From positions 62,001 to 126,000 of the forward strand of contig NZ_JBEBMH010000004.1 of the NCBI RefSeq assembly GCF_040081985.1: 64,000 nt of DNA, in the 5' to 3' direction. Below the pieces are notes generated by a model, which ran no database searches, was not told where the DNA came from, and saw nothing but the letters and a program-made list of their open reading frames with translations. How positions within the stretch are numbered: position 1 is the stretch's first letter; each line of letters starts with the position of its first letter. Of the stretch, positions 61,063 to 64,000 are shown in pieces. The translations under genes were made by a program, and so were the position numbers. Origin of the DNA: Kumtagia yinganensis. GTDB taxonomy: Bacteria > Pseudomonadota > Alphaproteobacteria > Rhizobiales > Rhizobiaceae.

Positions 61063-62562
61063 GTGCCGCTGCTCGAAACCCACGCGCTGACACGCCGCTT
61101 CCCCGGCGTGCTGGCGCTCGACCATGTGGACTTCGCCGCCGACAGCGGCGAGGTCCACGCCGTCTGCGGGGCCAACGGCGCCGGCAAATCCACCCTGATG
61201 AACATCCTGTCTGGCACCATTCACCCGACCTCGGGCACGATCGCGATAGCCGGCCAGCCGGTCACCTTCGCCTCGCCCTCCGAGGCGCGCGACGCGGGCA
61301 TCGCCATCGTCTACCAGGAATTTAGCTCCATCCCCGAACTCACCGTCGCCGACAACATTTTTCTCGGCCGCGAGTTCAAGGGCCGTTTCGGCATCGTCGA
61401 CCGCCGCGCCGCCTCGCACGCCGCCGCCATCCTGCTGGACCGTTATGGCATTGCCCTTTCGCCGGACGCTCCGGTCGACGCGCTCGGCGTCGCCGACCGC
61501 CAACTGGTCGAACTGGCCCGCGCACTCGCCACCGACGCCCAAATCCTTATCCTCGACGAACCAACCGCCGTGCTGTCCATCTCCGAACAAGCAAAACTGT
61601 TCGCCGTCATCCGCACGCTGCGCCAAAAAGGCCTGCTGATCCTCTACATCTCGCACCGGCTCGAAGAGATTTTCGAGATCGCCGACAAGGTCTCGGTCAT
61701 GCGCGACGGCGCGCTGGTCGCCACGCGCGAAAAGGCCGGCCTGACTACGGGCGAACTGGTCCGGCTGATGACCGGCCGCGAGGTTTCCGCCAACACCGCC
61801 CCCGCTCCGCTGGCAGGCGGGGCAAGAACAGTTCTCAGTTTGCGCGGCCTCGGCGCGGACGGCGCCCCGATCGACATTCGCCAGGGCGAAATTTTCGGGC
61901 TCGCCGGGCTGGTCGGCGCCGGCCGCACCTCGATTGCCCACCGCATCGCCGGCCTGCGCCGCCGCGACGGTTTCTCCGCCGCGCTCGACGGCGCCCCGCT
62001 GCCGGACGATCCCGCGAAAGTGCTCGCCGCCGGCATCGTTTACATGACCGAGGACCGCAAGCGTGACGGCATTTTCGGCCCCCTCGCCGTCACCGGCAAC
62101 GCCACCGCCGCTTCCCTCGACCGCTTCTCGCTCGGCGGCTTCCTGCGGCTCGGGCGCGAGCGCGCCGAGGCCGGCGAGGTCCTGCGCGGCCTCCGCCTCG
62201 TCGCCGCGTCGCTCGGCACGCCGATCGGTTCGCTGTCGGGCGGCAACCAGCAAAAAGTGCTGTTCGCCCGTGCATTGCTTGCCCGACCAAAAGTGCTGAT
62301 CTGCGACGAGCCGACGCGCGGCGTCGACGTCGGCGCGCGGCAGCAGATCTACGCCGTGCTCCGCCGCCTCTCGGCCGAAGGCGTGGCGATCATCCTGATA
62401 TCCTCGGAACTCAGTGAAGTGCTTTCGCTCAGCCACCGCATCGCCGTCGCGCGCCACGGCCGCGTCTCGGCGGTTTTGGACAATTCCGGGCTCGATGAGC
62501 ACGCGCTGCTGGTAGCGGCGACGGGGGCGGGCGGCAAGACGACAAGTATGGTGCCCGCTTGA
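61063..62562 (+). CDS. Ribose-type ABC transporter ATP-binding protein (tandem domains)
   Basis: A 499-residue RbsA/MglA-like protein starting at GTG 61063. Domain 1 has Walker A GANGAGKST (from residue 36), Q-loop VYQEFSSIPELTV and Walker B ILILDEPTAVLS; its signature is divergent (GVADRQLVELARAL). Domain 2 has the usual degenerate Walker A (GLVGAGRTS), signature LSGGNQQKVLFARALL and Walker B VLICDEPTRGVDVGA. It is the last gene of the operon. Confidence 0.94.
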   Translation: MPLLETHALTRRFPGVLALDHVDFAADSGEVHAVCGANGAGKSTLMNILSGTIHPTSGTIAIAGQPVTFASPSEARDAGIAIVYQEFSSIPELTVADNIFLGREFKGRFGIVDRRAASHAAAILLDRYGIALSPDAPVDALGVADRQLVELARALATDAQILILDEPTAVLSISEQAKLFAVIRTLRQKGLLILYISHRLEEIFEIADKVSVMRDGALVATREKAGLTTGELVRLMTGREVSANTAPAPLAGGARTVLSLRGLGADGAPIDIRQGEIFGLAGLVGAGRTSIAHRIAGLRRRDGFSAALDGAPLPDDPAKVLAAGIVYMTEDRKRDGIFGPLAVTGNATAASLDRFSLGGFLRLGRERAEAGEVLRGLRLVAASLGTPIGSLSGGNQQKVLFARALLARPKVLICDEPTRGVDVGARQQIYAVLRRLSAEGVAIILISSELSEVLSLSHRIAVARHGRVSAVLDNSGLDEHALLVAATGAGGKTTSMVPA

Positions 62563-62587
62563 TTTCTGTACGGCTTCACCGTACATA
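62559..62587 (+). promoter_or_regulatory. Predicted higBA promoter with overlapping palindrome
   Basis: -35 TTGATT (62559-62564), 17-bp spacer, -10 TACATA (62582-62587). A palindrome TGTACGG-cttca-CCGTACA (62567-62585) covers the spacer and the -10, as expected for an antitoxin operator. The higB start is 9 bp downstream of the -10. Confidence 0.6.
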
Positions 62588-62595
62588 GCTCAATA

Positions 62596-62879
62596 ATGCG
62601 AATTCGGACGATCAAGCATCGCGGCTTGAAGCGCTTTGTCGAAGACGATGAGCCGCGCGAAATTCGCGGCGATCTTGTCAATCGTGTCCGCAACATAATT
62701 GCGGCGCTGGTCGTGGCTCCGGACATGGACGGAGTGCTCGGTCCGCCAGATAGCGCATTCACCAGCTTACCGGCGACCGGGCGGGAACCTGGAGCATCTC
62801 CGCATCGGGCAACTGGCGAATTACATTCTCCATCGAAAATGGAGAGATCATCGACCTCAATCTGGAAGACTACCACTGA
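62596..62879 (+). pseudogene. higB: higB toxin gene, frameshifted
   Basis: The frame from ATG 62596 reads as a HigB/RelE-type toxin (MRIRTIKHRGLKRFVEDDEP, REIRGDLVNRVRNIIAAL, VVAPDMDGVLGPPD). The conserved C-terminal half is in another frame: IHQLTGDRAGTWSISASGNW, RITFSIENGEIIDLNLEDYH, stop TGA 62877-62879. The shift falls near 62745-62760 and fits loss of one base. The toxin should be inactive. Its true stop overlaps the higA start (TGATG), preserving the original operon layout. Confidence 0.85.
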
Positions 62880-63199
62880 TGAGCGACATTGTTAAAAAGA
62901 TCGGCATGAAGCCGCCCCATCCGGGCGTTTTCATCCGCGAGGAAGTTCTGGAGCCCCTGAACCTGTCGGTCGCCAAAGCGGCCGAAGCACTTGGCGTCCG
63001 GCGCGCAACACTTTCCGATCTGGTGAACGCCAAAGCGGCACTGTCGCCCGAAATGGCGTTGCGCGTGGAAAAAGCCTTTGGCGTCAGTATGGAAACGCTG
63101 CTCAGGATGCAGGCTTGGTTCGACACATGGACCATGCGCGAACACTCTGACGATATCCACGTGAAGCGGTTTGTTCCGGACTCGCCATCGCAGAGCTGA
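62879..63199 (+). CDS. higA: HigA family antitoxin (XRE HTH)
   Basis: 106 residues: MSDIVKKIGMKPPHPGVFIR, EEVLEPLNLSVAKAAEALGV, with the HTH at about 30-55 (VRRATLSDLVNAKAALSPEM). PPHPGxxLxEE followed by this HTH is diagnostic of HigA. It starts at ATG 62879 within the toxin stop. It appears intact although the toxin is not, so it may persist as an autoregulator or as an antitoxin for other HigB toxins. Confidence 0.92.
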   Translation: MSDIVKKIGMKPPHPGVFIREEVLEPLNLSVAKAAEALGVRRATLSDLVNAKAALSPEMALRVEKAFGVSMETLLRMQAWFDTWTMREHSDDIHVKRFVPDSPSQS

Positions 63200-63236
63200 G
63201 TATCTGTAGGATCATAAGCGAGGATGATTTCTTATC

Positions 63237-63542
63237 ATGGGCAACGGCCTCATCGAGAGAAGCTGGTATGCGTTGGCGCCCGACGGCACAGGCCATGAAC
63301 TCGTCCTTCGCATCATGACGCCAACATTGCATCCAAAGGGTCACTGGGTAGCGCCGACCTCGCTTGGTGTCTTGGAAGAGCGCATTCATGATATCGCCGG
63401 GATTGACGGATGGCAGGCTGTTGGTTTGGCCATGCGGTTTACGGCCCGTATGATCGATCACTACGAAGAGAAGGGTTGGCAATTCTACTGGGAGCAAGAC
63501 GGAGAGCGACTTCACTCGTCGGATCGTTTCGACTTTGCGTAG
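63237..63542 (+). CDS. Small hypothetical protein
   Basis: 101 residues, MGNGLIERSWYALAPDGTGH at the N-terminus, with conserved-looking WVAPTSLGVLEERIHDIAGI, DGWQAVGLAMRFTARMI and a C-terminal GWQFYWEQDGERL. No signal or TM segment. I recall similar short proteins only as domains of unknown function. Its codon use is less GC-rich than that of the transport genes, like the adjacent higBA, and suggests an acquired patch. Confidence 0.7.
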   Translation: MGNGLIERSWYALAPDGTGHELVLRIMTPTLHPKGHWVAPTSLGVLEERIHDIAGIDGWQAVGLAMRFTARMIDHYEEKGWQFYWEQDGERLHSSDRFDFA

Positions 63543-63583
63543 GAGTATTTGGCCGAGATTTGTTCTCAGACGTTTCGAATAAG

Positions 63584-64000
63584 CTACCCAAACTCCGGCC
63601 CGGCGGCGACCATTAGCGCGGCAGGCTCGCCCGGCAAACCATGGCGATCGAGCACCATGCGCTCAAACCCCCGGAACGCCTCAAACCCGTGTTTCCCTAG
63701 CACCCGGTTCAGCCCTTTGCCGGCGTCGAGTATGTCGAGGATGACCGATCCGGAAACCGCAGCGAGGGCCGCTTCCAGCAAGTCGCGCGCTTCAGCGTCT
63801 GAACTTCCGATGAGCGGACCGATCTGGGTAGCGCGCCGGCCTTCGCGGAGGACTACAAAGTTCCGGCCGTCTTCAATGACTGCGGAGCCCGGCCGGTCGA
63901 GAAAATTCCGGAGGAGGAAATTACGGTCTCCGCCAAACACCTGGCTGTCGCGTGCGAGGATTTCGCCACAGTCGGTGACCGCAATCCTTCTCTGTAAGCC
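63584..64000 (-). CDS. GNAT family N-acetyltransferase, C-terminal part, 5' end off window
   Basis: 138 residues are visible, reading from the right edge GLQRRIAVTDCGEILARDSQ and continuing QVFGGDRNFLLRNFLDRPGS ... MVLDRHGLPGEPAALMVAAG to stop at 63584. The pattern (SAVIEDGRNFVVLREGRRAT, IGPLIGSSDAEARDLLEAAL) matches the C-terminal acetyltransferase domain of YitH/DUF1248-type GNAT proteins. The frame is open to the last base, so the start lies outside. The substrate is unknown. Confidence 0.8.
   Translation of the reverse strand, partial: GLQRRIAVTDCGEILARDSQVFGGDRNFLLRNFLDRPGSAVIEDGRNFVVLREGRRATQIGPLIGSSDAEARDLLEAALAAVSGSVILDILDAGKGLNRVLGKHGFEAFRGFERMVLDRHGLPGEPAALMVAAGPEFG

Noticed and set aside
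59953..62586. 877-residue minus-strand open frame antisense to the ribose-type binding protein and ATPase
   Set aside because: Lacks domains and has the composition of an antisense shadow; the plus-strand genes have full motif sets.
62699..62878. 60-residue N-terminal extension of HigA
   Set aside because: It reads higB in the wrong frame; HigA proteins start at the conserved short N-terminus before PPHPG.

Overview
The window is high-GC alphaproteobacterial DNA, most likely from a Mesorhizobium-like member of the Rhizobiales. The pointers are an EryABCD-type polyol operon with a two-ATPase importer, the Lhr-helicase/ligase/exonuclease/PdeM repair set, a PodJ-like polarity protein with Sel1 repeats and a peptidoglycan-binding domain, a MerR-controlled acyl-CoA operon, and several ABC uptake operons. 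This placement comes from recalled family knowledge; no database search was run.

Layout. 1-0.65 kb: a truncated HTH/S24-type repressor and a tRNA-Thr(CGT). 1-11.5 kb: a membrane protein, then a repair module in two divergent halves (ATP-dependent ligase and its exonuclease on minus; TPR-methyltransferase, Lhr-type helicase and PdeM on plus), then a minus operon of TauE/SafE exporter, TIGR02186 protein and DUF3429 protein. 11.7-15.5 kb: a large PodJ-like protein. 16-24.5 kb: a MerR regulator and a beta-oxidation operon (two acyl-CoA dehydrogenases, thiolase, YbaY-like protein, FadJ-like protein, thioesterase), with palindromic operators before the regulator and before the operon. 24.5-30.2 kb: a TetR regulator, a nucleoside hydrolase, and a divergent 2OG-Fe(II) oxygenase followed by a polar amino-acid-type ABC importer; an 18-bp perfect palindrome lies between the divergent genes. 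30.4-34.5 kb: a sugar MFS transporter of somewhat different composition, a threonine dehydratase relic, type II NADH dehydrogenase and a 6-phosphogluconate dehydrogenase. 34.5-35.4 kb: decayed sequence. 35.4-38.6 kb: a tightly coupled APH-kinase / atypical enolase / 2-hydroxyacid dehydrogenase operon.

39.9-55.0 kb is one long minus-strand operon: an EryD-like regulator, then binding protein, two permeases and two ATPases, then an EryA kinase, a 2-hydroxyacid dehydrogenase, EryB dehydrogenase, class II aldolase, a second FGGY kinase, a HAD phosphatase and EryC. It should import a polyol, phosphorylate and oxidise it, and isomerise the ketose phosphate. 55.2-62.6 kb holds a cysteine hydrolase, a dihydrodipicolinate-synthase-family lyase, a TetR regulator and a ribose-type ABC operon, tied together by near-identical ACCAAC..GTTGGT palindromes. 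The right edge has a higBA locus whose toxin is frameshifted, a small unknown protein and the end of a GNAT acetyltransferase.

The least routine features are: palindromic repeat elements, one of them an in-frame 71-codon insert inside the Lhr-type helicase; an enolase-like enzyme lacking active-site residues, in an operon with a kinase and a dehydrogenase; and a paired importer ATPase in which each subunit has lost different catalytic residues.
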